A stretch of 64,000 bases of DNA from contig NZ_QNRR01000001.1 in NCBI RefSeq assembly GCF_003315205.1, positions 1,054,001 through 1,118,000 of the forward strand, given 5' to 3'. This DNA comes from Roseimicrobium gellanilyticum (GTDB lineage Bacteria; Verrucomicrobiota; Verrucomicrobiia; Verrucomicrobiales; Verrucomicrobiaceae). Shown here piece after piece: positions 27,401-35,285 of this stretch (within the stretch, counting starts at the first letter, position 1; each line of letters opens with the position of its first letter). The position numbers and the translations under genes are program-made. A model generated the notes under the pieces. That model worked only from the letters and a program-made list of their open reading frames with translations. It did no database searches and had not been told where the DNA came from.

Positions 27401-27915
27401 AAATCCACCACTTCGCGAGGTGGCTCGGGCCACAGGCGGAGGGGATCGTAGCTTTGCACAGGCCAGCGCGAGTTCAGGCGGACCAGATCGTGGTCGTAGA
27501 TTTCGCCGAGTGCACGGTAGCGTTCATAGCGCTTCTCTACCTTGGCCACGTACTGCTCCTCGGAGGCGGTGAGCTGGCGGGCGAGCCGCTCCTCAATCAC
27601 ATCCTGCAGGCTCCGCTGGACTTGGGTGGGCGTAGCTTCCTCCTTGGCTTCCGTCTCCAGCATGGCAGCGCACTGGGCGATGCCAGCACCCTCCGGCTCG
27701 ACGGTCGGGGCATTGGTGCGCCCCTTCCAGCCACGGGCTGTCTTGGCTAGGAAGACTCGCACAATCTCCTCTTCCAGAGCCACCTCCGCCTCTACCGTCT
27801 CCTCGCTGAATTGCAGCATCCGTACCTTGCCTTCCTCCACGAGGGAGCGGGCGGCGGTAACAGTAGCCTCATCGAACGCGGATATGAAAGCTTCGACTTC
27901 GCTGGCGCTTGGCAT
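24418..27915 (-). CDS. SNF2-family DEAD/DEAH-like helicase, large
   Basis: The protein is 1165 residues from ATG 27915; the frame is open further upstream, but that part overlaps the divergent gene and does not look conserved. A long N-terminal region of about 650 residues has no obvious motif. The helicase core follows: Walker A in DDMGLGKTVQS (near 725), the box II variant DEGQ (near 823), the KAGGSGLNLT loop and RAHRIGQTQPV (near 1100). Bacterial SNF2 proteins of this class are ATP-driven DNA translocases, some associated with transcription or defence. No defence partner is adjacent, so the role is open. Confidence 0.93.
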   Translation of the reverse strand: MPSASEVEAFISAFDEATVTAARSLVEEGKVRMLQFSEETVEAEVALEEEIVRVFLAKTARGWKGRTNAPTVEPEGAGIAQCAAMLETEAKEEATPTQVQRSLQDVIEERLARQLTASEEQYVAKVEKRYERYRALGEIYDHDLVRLNSRWPVQSYDPLRLWPEPPREVVDFWNYLAAALIERKLTYPSFLDSITDLPGVQAKLASWHQQEDLPRWASIIREFGQREIPGALDVQLRLLVTPNEARFQVRNDSASPWRNLADPELDQLLMLEQQNALRLPLPSRLMLESASRALRDQIRPIVRLDDVAAARWLASLFNQNELSDALITLDETPFARAEDPLRWSAREILRSDGNLHAVLLVLTDASGHEPPKPLRSLPAAEPLYLSSDTVFRGPASFEEGTSAHTSIEIPVAALATEDGVRFLKRLGVELPPSLAKKVRHETFQVHLKAHCLPKVDQGGTEHIAVSASAISSNGLLEQTLRGRRWEVAELQRDEEGCIPCYDRTALEAVPPMLDQLKATYDPELDAFRVRITKTFPEQFHAWAAGLPNGMTLETDTKLETILADPLKATVRLEVNEAGIDWFDLRLVFDIEGLELKPAEIRKLIAARGGFVRLADGTWRSVKLELTEEQQNTIAALGLDINELSDEAHPIHARQLAAQQKKDFLPPELWERIRDRLARLDLETKAPVPDALTITLRPYQVDGFHFLSYLTINRFGGVLADDMGLGKTVQSIAWVLWLRQRAAENNGDKLAPCLVVCPKSVLDVWAIEFGKAAPALRVEVLREKDTLDLRRLQQEADVLVLNYAQLRACIEELQKVNWLAAILDEGQQIKNPDSKVAQAARQLHAQNRLVLTGTPLENRLLDLWSLMTFATPGALGDRAYFQRHFDRRKDDRAAERLSARLRPFILRRTKGQVARELPPRTEENMFCELSGLQEKLYRDQLAQAQHMILTATGADLLNKRRFAILQAITRLRQICCHPALVQPGAENEESAKLNALLELLDQLHDEGHKVLVFSQFVSMLKIIRDKLIALGRPYHWLTGATQNRAEIVQAFQTDPQPSVFLLSLKAGGSGLNLTAASYVILYDPWWNPAVENQAIDRAHRIGQTQPVMAYRLLAKDTIEQKIRLLQQQKQLMSNDVLGEESFARNLGREDLEYLFGLADPVEVEED

Positions 27916-28079
27916 GGGTCTACAGGAGGGGGACTCGGAAAAAACGGCGGATCGGTACCTGTAGCACAGGGGGAGGCAGCGGCGCAAGGTGTTGTGGGGA
28001 TTTGTCCCATCCGGAGAAACCTTTGCCTGTTGCGCCATGCTTTCTTGCAAGCGCTGCCGCACCGGGCTAGTTCGACAGC

Positions 28080-29756
28080 ATGTCAGAATCGAAGGAGCAG
28101 GAGGCAGTAGAGAGTCCGCGGCCCAAGCCGTGGGTGGCCCTGGGCACGGGGCTTGCCTGCCTGCTTTTTGCACTGGTCTTGCAGTGGTCAAATGACGCAT
28201 GGAATGCGGACCTTGCTGGGGATCCGGATGAGGCCGCCCACGCGGTCACCAGTCTGATGGTGCGGGACTATCTCACCGATGCGCTTCCGGGGAATCCGCT
28301 GCATTATGCGCAGGACTACTACGAGCATTTTCCCAAGGTGGCTCTCGGACACTACCCTCCGGGCTACTACCTCATCACCGCACTGGCGCTCCTGCCCGGT
28401 GCTGAGATTGCCGCCTTGATCGCTTTGCAGGCGGTGTTCTGCGGTATCTTGGGTTGGCAGATTTTTCTGCTCGGCCATCGGTTGACCGGAGCATTCGGAG
28501 CCTGGCTGGTCGCCATGGTGTTCGTGGCACTTCCGATGGTGCAAAAGGTGTCGTCCTGCGTCATGTCGGACCTCCTTCTGTCCATCTTCTGTCTCGCTGC
28601 GGTGCAGGCTTGGCTGGAATACTTGCGACGGCCCGGTGCGTGGATGGCATTGCTTTTTGGCTTCATGGCAGCAGCGGCCATTCTCACCAAGGGCGCTGGC
28701 TTGTTGCTTGCCCTGGTGCCTCCCGTGAGTCTCGTCCTCGCTGGGGAATTCCGTCTGCTGAAGAAATGGAGCTTTTGGCTGGCCCCGCTGCCGGTGATCG
28801 TACTGGCCGCGCCCTGGATGCTCTACTCCGTTCGTTTCACGCAAGAAGGCATGTCCAGTGTGAGAGGCCTGGCCTATGTGATGAAGGCGGCTCCGTTTTA
28901 TGGCAGTGGGATCGTGCAGGTGTTTGGGCTGCTGGTCGCAGCACTGATGGTGATCAGCTTGCTCAGGGTTCTCGTGTCATTGCTGAGGAGGTGTCCTGCT
29001 CCTGTTGACACCGCAGTGTTGTGGGCGCTGATCGCAGGCACTCTCGCCGTGGCGCTTGTGGTGCCAGCAGGCCTGAGCACGCGCTATCTGGTGCCAGCGG
29101 GCGGGGCATTCCTTTTGCTTGCCTTTGCTGAGTGCCGGTACTGGCTGGCCTTTCTGCAAAGGCGCTCCAGCGAATCTGCCAATGTAAGTGGGGGATGGGC
29201 CGGTGCGGTGGGAGCTGTTGTGGTCGCCGGTGTCACCGTCGCTACTGTCGGATGGTCCGCGCCCAAAGTAGCCTCGGGATTTGGTGAAGCGGTCACGCAA
29301 CTCGAAGCAGGGACCCGAGAAGCAGCCTCGGAGCACGGTGCCTGGTTGGTATCCTCCGACGCGCGCGGGGAGGGCGCTGTGATTGCGGCTGCGGCGTTCG
29401 GCCTTCCGTCCCGGAAAGACTGGCCTCTCACCATCCTGCGCGCCAGCAAGGAACTGTCCTCCAGCGACTGGATGGGGCGCGGCTACGAGACGCAATTCAA
29501 GTCCGCGGAGGAACTGCGTCAGCGCCTGGATAAACTCAAGGTGGATTGCGTGATTGCGGACGAATCGGTACCTGCCAGCCATGCTCAGGCGCATCACGCA
29601 AAGGTGGTGGAGGCTCTCTCGAACTCTTCTGCATGGAGCCTTGCAAAAACGGTGACCGCGGACCGGGGGCTGGGGCAGAAGGGGCAGATCAAGTTGTTCC
29701 GCCGGGTCGAGTCCAACGCCTCCGTGGCCTCTCCGGAGCCAAAACGGGATTCCTGA
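28080..29756 (+). CDS. GT-C type membrane glycosyltransferase (PMT/ArnT-like)
   Basis: The 558-residue product has about ten membrane segments and a soluble C-terminal part of about 160 residues. In the first external loop it carries the acidic GDPDEAAHA motif (about residues 47-55), the Asp/Glu pair typical of lipid-phosphate-sugar dependent GT-C enzymes, then HYPPGYY. Such enzymes move a sugar from a polyprenyl-phosphate carrier to a lipid, protein or glycan outside the membrane. It starts an operon with five more glycan genes and lies 164 bases from the divergent SNF2 gene. Confidence 0.85.
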   Translation: MSESKEQEAVESPRPKPWVALGTGLACLLFALVLQWSNDAWNADLAGDPDEAAHAVTSLMVRDYLTDALPGNPLHYAQDYYEHFPKVALGHYPPGYYLITALALLPGAEIAALIALQAVFCGILGWQIFLLGHRLTGAFGAWLVAMVFVALPMVQKVSSCVMSDLLLSIFCLAAVQAWLEYLRRPGAWMALLFGFMAAAAILTKGAGLLLALVPPVSLVLAGEFRLLKKWSFWLAPLPVIVLAAPWMLYSVRFTQEGMSSVRGLAYVMKAAPFYGSGIVQVFGLLVAALMVISLLRVLVSLLRRCPAPVDTAVLWALIAGTLAVALVVPAGLSTRYLVPAGGAFLLLAFAECRYWLAFLQRRSSESANVSGGWAGAVGAVVVAGVTVATVGWSAPKVASGFGEAVTQLEAGTREAASEHGAWLVSSDARGEGAVIAAAAFGLPSRKDWPLTILRASKELSSSDWMGRGYETQFKSAEELRQRLDKLKVDCVIADESVPASHAQAHHAKVVEALSNSSAWSLAKTVTADRGLGQKGQIKLFRRVESNASVASPEPKRDS

Positions 29757-29773
29757 TTGCACCGCTCGTCCTG

Positions 29774-30997
29774 ATGGCCACCGACTTGACTCCATCACGC
29801 GAAAACCCCAGCGGGTTGCGCATTCTCTTTGTCTCCAATCTATTTCCTGATGAGCGGGAGCCTTATCGTGGATTGGACAATGCGACGGTGTTGAAGGCGC
29901 TCCAACAGTGGAAGGGCTGTGAAGTGAGAGTCCTTTCGCCACGCCCTTCTTTGCCGCTGCTTCCCGCCAAAGAATGGCGCGCACGGGTGGAGGATCTCGA
30001 CATGGGTCCCCGATTTGTCCGCACAGGATATGTTCCCAAAGTCGGCAGCCTCATCAATCACCGCTGGATGAAGGCTTCTTTGTCACGTCCCCTGGCCGAA
30101 ACGCATCGTCGATTCCCTTGGGACGTGGTCCTTGCGAGCTGGCTGTATCCGGATGGGTGGGCCGCAGTCAATGCCTGTACTCGATATAAAGCGCCGGTTG
30201 TGCTGATTGCTCAGGGGAGCGATGTGCATCGCTACCTCCACATGCCGGCGCGGCGCACTTGCATCCTCGATGCCGTCGCGGAATCCGCGGGAGTCATCAC
30301 GAGAAGCAAGAGCCTGGCAACGCTGCTGGCAGATGCTGGCGCCGATCGTGCCAAGCTGGTGCCCATCACAAACGGAATCGACACCGCGGTTTTCAAATTC
30401 GTGGACAAAGGAACCGCGCGCCAGACATTGAATGTGCCACCCGAGGCGCGCGTGCTCTTGTACGTGGGGAACTTCCTGCCGGTGAAAAATCCTCTGATGC
30501 TCGTGAAGGCGTTCGAGAAGCTGTGCGCCCAACGGGGAAATGAGCACCTCCGGCTGGTCATGGTGGGAAAAGGCCCCCTGCAAGGCGAGGTGCAGGCCGC
30601 CGTCGCCAGGGCTGGCCTGGCAGAGCGGGTCCACCTGACGGGACCCCTCTCGTCTGCCAAAGTCGCCGAGTGGATGCAGGCCGCCGATGTGTTTTGCATG
30701 ACGAGCCGGAACGAAGGTTTGCCCAATGTCATCCTGGAGGCGCAAGCTTGCGGGCTTCCGGTGGTGGCCACCGCAGTTGGGAGCATTCCTGAACTGGTGG
30801 ACGAACCGTGGAAAGGCGGGCTCGCAGCATCAGAAGATGTGGATGGATGGGTGGGCGAAGCCGGCCGTGTCTTGCTTGGTCCGATGGATAAACTCCGGAT
30901 TGCCGGGCTTGGAGCCACCAGGACATGGCAATCCGCCGCCGAGCGCTATTTCGAGGTCTTGCAGGGTGCAGTGCGTGGCTCGGGAAATGACTCATAA
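29774..30997 (+). CDS. GT4-family glycosyltransferase
   Basis: The 407-residue product is a retaining GT-B fold enzyme that moves an activated sugar in the cytoplasm. The N-terminal LRILFVSNLFPDEREP, the central NGIDTAVF, the nucleotide-site VGKGPLQGEV and the donor motif SRNEGLPNVILEAQACGLPV (EGLPN...EAQA core) match GT4. Start at ATG 29774 is preferred because upstream codons overlap the previous gene. It lies 17 bases after the GT-C gene. Confidence 0.92.
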   Translation: MATDLTPSRENPSGLRILFVSNLFPDEREPYRGLDNATVLKALQQWKGCEVRVLSPRPSLPLLPAKEWRARVEDLDMGPRFVRTGYVPKVGSLINHRWMKASLSRPLAETHRRFPWDVVLASWLYPDGWAAVNACTRYKAPVVLIAQGSDVHRYLHMPARRTCILDAVAESAGVITRSKSLATLLADAGADRAKLVPITNGIDTAVFKFVDKGTARQTLNVPPEARVLLYVGNFLPVKNPLMLVKAFEKLCAQRGNEHLRLVMVGKGPLQGEVQAAVARAGLAERVHLTGPLSSAKVAEWMQAADVFCMTSRNEGLPNVILEAQACGLPVVATAVGSIPELVDEPWKGGLAASEDVDGWVGEAGRVLLGPMDKLRIAGLGATRTWQSAAERYFEVLQGAVRGSGNDS

Positions 30998-31048
30998 TTT
31001 GGAAAAAATCATTCGTCTCATCCACCGCACCGTCCATATTTCCCGTCT

Positions 31049-32179
31049 GTGGATTTGACCTTTGTATTCCCCTGTCTCAACGAGGAACGCTCACTCGCGG
31101 CGTGTATTGAAGGCGTGCGGAAATCTCTCTCGCAGGATCCCAATCTGAAGTACGAGATCCTCGTGGCGGACAACGGGAGCAAGGATCGCTCCCGGGAGAT
31201 CGCGGTGGAATGCGGTGCACGTGTCGTGCCGGTTTCCACCAGAGGCTACGGAGCTGCGCTGAAGGGCGGCATCGAGGCTGCTCAAGGGGAGTATGTGATG
31301 TTCGCGGATGCTGATGCCACGTATCTGTATGAAGATGCGCTGCCGCTCTACCAGGCAACCATCAAGGACAAGGTGGACATGGGCATTGCCTCGCGGATGA
31401 AGGGTAAGATTGAGGATGGAGCCATGCCCTTCTTGCATCGCTACCTCGGCACTCCTGTCCTCACCGGACTGATCAACCTTCTGTTTCGCGGCAAGCTCTC
31501 GGATTGCAATTCGGGCTTCCGTTGCATTCGCAAGAAGGCGTACATGGAGTGGAGCGTGAGATCTCCGGGCATGGAGTTTGCCTCAGAGTTGCTCATCAAG
31601 GCGCTGAAGCACAAAGCGACATGCGTGGAGATCCCTTCCGGTTTGCGGGCTGCGGCACCTGACCGTGTGCCGCATCTGCGCACCTGGAGAGACGGGATGA
31701 GGCATTTGCTTTTCATCCTCTCCGAGCGCCCCCAGCTCTTCGAGAAGCTGGGCTTGTATGTGACGGTGCTGGCGACACTGATGCAGATCATCGCCTGCAT
31801 CACCGGACCCATCAAAGTTTTGGGGTTGAATATCTTCGATGTCCACAGCCAGGCCCTGCTCCTCCTGGCAGGACTCGTGGGCGCGCAATTCTATGTCTAC
31901 GGGTGCATGTGTTACCTGCGCGCGCAGGACACGCCCAGCAATCTCACACGGTCCTTGTTGAACATGGATGAGGGGCAGCTTTTCTTCCTGCTCGTCGGCG
32001 CGTTGACCGCGATCGGCGTGGTGATCGGCGGCGTGATCGTGGTGTGGGCCCAGTCCAGCTTTGGTGGCATCAATCTCGTGCACCTGCTGCTCGCCCTCGT
32101 GCACTTCCTCAGCCTTCCCATCTTGGGCAGCATGGGTCTGCTTGGTCTGCATATTCTGAAGCGTTATGAGCGCTCCTGA
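31049..32179 (+). CDS. GT2-family polyprenyl-phosphate sugar synthase-like protein with membrane C-terminus
   Basis: The first 230 residues are a GT2 domain: DLTFVFPCLNEERSL, VADNGSKDRS and the divalent-metal site FADADATY. The rest holds about four membrane helices. This layout matches dolichyl/polyprenyl-phosphate sugar synthases, which make the lipid-linked donors that GT-C enzymes use. The GT-C gene upstream makes that pairing attractive but unproven. The start is GTG 31049. Its last 14 bases overlap the next gene. Confidence 0.88.
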   Translation: MDLTFVFPCLNEERSLAACIEGVRKSLSQDPNLKYEILVADNGSKDRSREIAVECGARVVPVSTRGYGAALKGGIEAAQGEYVMFADADATYLYEDALPLYQATIKDKVDMGIASRMKGKIEDGAMPFLHRYLGTPVLTGLINLLFRGKLSDCNSGFRCIRKKAYMEWSVRSPGMEFASELLIKALKHKATCVEIPSGLRAAAPDRVPHLRTWRDGMRHLLFILSERPQLFEKLGLYVTVLATLMQIIACITGPIKVLGLNIFDVHSQALLLLAGLVGAQFYVYGCMCYLRAQDTPSNLTRSLLNMDEGQLFFLLVGALTAIGVVIGGVIVVWAQSSFGGINLVHLLLALVHFLSLPILGSMGLLGLHILKRYERS

Positions 32180-32921
32180 GTCATCCACCGCAACGAATCC
32201 GGCGGAGTTCGACTCCTTCGCCACGAACTATGATGAGGAGCTTGGCCGCGCCCTGGACCTGACAGGCGAGGACAAGTCCTACTATGCCGAGGGGCGTGTG
32301 CACTGGCTGAAGGGCCGTCTGGCAAAGCTGGGCCTGCCATTGCCCGCGACCTGCTTTGACTTCGGGTGCGGCACGGGTGGCAGCGCGCCTTATCTCACGG
32401 GCGTTTTGGGGGCACTGAAGTATGTGGGGTACGATCCTTCCGCCGAATCGGTGAAGGTCGCTGGTATCATCAATCCTCAAGAAGGTGTTTCCTTCACCGC
32501 AGATCTCTCAACAGCGAAGGCTGGTGCATTTGATCTCGCTTTCTGCAATGGTGTCTTCCACCATATCCCACCCGAGCATCGTGAGGAGGCAGTGGCGGCC
32601 GTGTTTGCGAGCCTCAAGCCGGGATGTGTCTTTGCCTTCTGGGAAAACAATCCATGGAATCCACTGGTGCACTACCTCATGAGCAAGGTGGCTTTCGACA
32701 AGGATGCCCAAATGCTCTTTCCCGCAGCGGCCAGACGGTTGCTGAGGTCGGCGGGCTTTGAGATTCTCGAGCACAGCTACAAGTTCATTTTCCCGGCGTC
32801 CCTGGCATCCCTGCGCCCGGTCGAGAATTGGTTGTGCCGTCTGCCGACCGGTGGGCAGTATCAAATCCTGGCTCGCAAACCCCTGTCTGCGGGAGCGGTG
32901 AAGACCGCCGACCGCGAGTAA
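32166..32921 (+). CDS. Class I SAM-dependent methyltransferase
   Basis: The 251-residue product has the SAM-binding loop CFDFGCGTGGSAPYL (about residues 57-71), an acidic strand end VGYDPS and the DLAFCNGVFHHI segment that corresponds to motif IV. It is a soluble small-molecule or sugar methyltransferase; the exact acceptor cannot be read. It overlaps the GT2 gene by 14 bp and is followed by another GT2 after 7 bases. Confidence 0.88.
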   Translation: MSAPESSTATNPAEFDSFATNYDEELGRALDLTGEDKSYYAEGRVHWLKGRLAKLGLPLPATCFDFGCGTGGSAPYLTGVLGALKYVGYDPSAESVKVAGIINPQEGVSFTADLSTAKAGAFDLAFCNGVFHHIPPEHREEAVAAVFASLKPGCVFAFWENNPWNPLVHYLMSKVAFDKDAQMLFPAAARRLLRSAGFEILEHSYKFIFPASLASLRPVENWLCRLPTGGQYQILARKPLSAGAVKTADRE

Positions 32922-32928
32922 TTGGAGC

Positions 32929-34185
32929 ATGTCGGCGGCACATTCGTCGATGCTGGTAATCGTGGAGCGGGAGCCGTCATGGGGATGGTCGGACCTTGCC
33001 TCTTGGGAATGGATCGCGCTGGGAGGATTGGTCGCCGCTCTGGTGCTGTTGTTTTATACCTATGCAGGGTTTCCGCTGTTGATGGGATTCTTGTCACGGC
33101 TGACGTCCAACTCAAAGAACCGGAAACAAGAGTCCGGTTCTCCCATGAACCGAATCTCCGTCATCCTCTGTGTGCACAATGAGGAGGCGCGCCTTGCGTC
33201 CCGCTTGGAAAACCTCCTGTCTCTCGATTGGCCAATGGAAGGTGAGGTGGTGGTGGTCTGTGACGGTTGCACAGACAACTCTGCCGAGGTGGCAAGGCAA
33301 GTGGGGCAGGAGCGCGTGCGTGTGGTGGAACTTTCGCAGAAGTCCGGCAAACCCTCAGGCATCAATGCCGGTGTGGAGCAGGCCTCGGGAGACGTGTTGA
33401 TCTTTTGCGACGCGAGGCAGGAGTTCGAATCCTCCGCGCTCCGGCATCTGGTTGCCGAACTCAGGGAAGAGAATACGGGTGCGGTAAGCGGGCTCCTTCG
33501 CATTGCCAAATCATCCGATGGTTCCAGCGGCGGCTTTGATCGCTACTGGTCTCTGGAAACCAAGCTGCGCAAGTGGGAGAGCGATTGGGACTCTGCGATC
33601 GGTTGCACCGGGGCCATTTATGCCCTGCGACGGGAGTGTTTTGTTGAGCTCCCGCCAGACACCATTTTGGACGATGTGGTCATCCCCATGCAGGCGGTGA
33701 TGCAAGGTAGGAGGGTGGGATACTCCGTGGAGGCCATTGCCTGGGATCCGCAGCCTCTCGCTCCCCAGGCGGAACACCGTCGCAAGCTGCGCACCCTGGC
33801 AGGAAACTTTCAGATGCTGTTCCGCCATCCAGGCTGGCTGAACCCATTTCAGAATCGCACATGGTGGCAGTTGATTTCACACAAGTACCTGCGAATCGCC
33901 TCACCATTCGTCCTCGCTGCAGCGCTGCTTTGCACGGTGGTTTTGGCAAGACATCCGCTGTTTTTGCTATTGCTGGTCGGGGAGCTCGCCTTCATCGGAC
34001 TGGGATGGCTTGCCATGGAATGCCCCGCGCTGGCGCGACGCATCCCCGGAGCCAGAATTCTCGGTGCGTTTCTGTCCATGCAGGTCACCATCGTCAGGGG
34101 GCTTGCGACCTATATGCGCTACAAAAAGAACATGCTCGATATCTGGAAAAGTGGACACACTGGGGTATCTGGGGCTAAAGAGTAA
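32929..34185 (+). CDS. Membrane-bound GT2-family glycosyltransferase
   Basis: One membrane segment near residues 27-52 precedes a GT2 domain (ISVILCVHNEEARLASR, the CDGCTDNS site, DARQEF as the metal-site region, DTILDDVV and a basic HRRKLRTLAGN segment). Two or three further membrane helices follow. The layout resembles processive or lipid-acting GT2 enzymes of exopolysaccharide systems. The start is ATG 32929 at the tight junction with the methyltransferase gene. Confidence 0.87.
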   Translation: MSAAHSSMLVIVEREPSWGWSDLASWEWIALGGLVAALVLLFYTYAGFPLLMGFLSRLTSNSKNRKQESGSPMNRISVILCVHNEEARLASRLENLLSLDWPMEGEVVVVCDGCTDNSAEVARQVGQERVRVVELSQKSGKPSGINAGVEQASGDVLIFCDARQEFESSALRHLVAELREENTGAVSGLLRIAKSSDGSSGGFDRYWSLETKLRKWESDWDSAIGCTGAIYALRRECFVELPPDTILDDVVIPMQAVMQGRRVGYSVEAIAWDPQPLAPQAEHRRKLRTLAGNFQMLFRHPGWLNPFQNRTWWQLISHKYLRIASPFVLAAALLCTVVLARHPLFLLLLVGELAFIGLGWLAMECPALARRIPGARILGAFLSMQVTIVRGLATYMRYKKNMLDIWKSGHTGVSGAKE

Positions 34186-34193
34186 CTCAGTCG

Positions 34194-35285
34194 ATGATTC
34201 GTGCCATGGACATCTGGCTGCCGGCGTACCTGCGCCAGCAGCCGCGTGAGAGACAAGAAACCCACCTCGTCCTGACGGTGTGCGATCACTTTGAGCCGTT
34301 CCACGACACGGATCAGGCCGGAGCGCTCAAGGCCATGCATGACTGGCACGAGGGCTGGACGAAGATTGCCTCCCAATACCGGGACAGCGGAGGGAATGCT
34401 CCGCGTCACACGTTCTTTTACCCCATCGAGCAGTACGAGCCACAGGTCGTGGATTCTCTTGCGCGGCTCTGTCACCAGACGAGCTCAGAGACGGAAGTCC
34501 ATCTTCATCACCATGATGATACCCCTCAGGGACTGCTCCAATCCCTGGAGGAGGGCACGCGCCAGTTTGCTGAGCATGGCCTCCTTTCACGCGATGCTGA
34601 AGGGAAGCTCCGTTTTGGCTTCATCCACGGCAACTGGGCTCTGGATAATTCCGACCCGAGGGGCTGCAACTGCGGCGTGAATAACGAACTCGGCCTCCTG
34701 CGATCTGCAGGATGCTATGCGGACTTCACCATGCCTTCCGCTCCTCACCGGACGCAAACCCGGACGGTGAACAGCATCTACTATGCCGAGGATACGGCAG
34801 CGCCGAAGTCCCATGACATGGGTCTGCCCATGAAGGCAAACGCCACAGCATCTCTGCGCGATCAAGGGAATCACCTCTTGATGGTGCAGGGGCCGCTGGC
34901 TTTGAACTGGAAGAAGCGCAAATGGGGCTTCATGCCCAAGGTGGAAAACGGCGAGCTGTCGGGAGCAAATCCTCCCACCGTGATGCGCCTCGAGCTATGG
35001 GAAAAGTTCTGCCCTTCGGTGCAGGGCGGACCTGCGTGGGTTTTCGTGAAGTTGCACACCCATGGTGGCATCTCCCGAAACTATGACATGTTGCTGGGGA
35101 GGCCGATGCATCAGTTCCATCAACAGTTGCGCGAATGGGCCTCTGCCATTCCGGGAATGAACTTCCACTATGCGACAGCGCGCGAGATGACCAACATGAT
35201 CCATGCGGCTGAAGACGGAAAAACCGGAAGCCCTGGGGACTTCCGGCATTATCTTTTCCGAAGCAACTCAAACAACGCCGGCTAG
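34194..35285 (+). CDS. Exopolysaccharide-cluster protein, possible deacetylase-like fold
   Basis: The 363-residue protein has no signal peptide. The N-terminal VLTVCDHFEPFHD, a His/Asp-rich HLHHHDDT segment, GNWALDNSDPRGCNCGV and a late FVKLHTHGG segment suggest a metal-dependent NodB-like deacetylase or hydrolase fold. I am not certain of the family. It ends the glycan operon begun at 28080. Its TAG stop and the TAG stop of the convergent kinase gene share the four bases CTAG (35282-35285). Confidence 0.7.
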   Translation: MIRAMDIWLPAYLRQQPRERQETHLVLTVCDHFEPFHDTDQAGALKAMHDWHEGWTKIASQYRDSGGNAPRHTFFYPIEQYEPQVVDSLARLCHQTSSETEVHLHHHDDTPQGLLQSLEEGTRQFAEHGLLSRDAEGKLRFGFIHGNWALDNSDPRGCNCGVNNELGLLRSAGCYADFTMPSAPHRTQTRTVNSIYYAEDTAAPKSHDMGLPMKANATASLRDQGNHLLMVQGPLALNWKKRKWGFMPKVENGELSGANPPTVMRLELWEKFCPSVQGGPAWVFVKLHTHGGISRNYDMLLGRPMHQFHQQLREWASAIPGMNFHYATAREMTNMIHAAEDGKTGSPGDFRHYLFRSNSNNAG

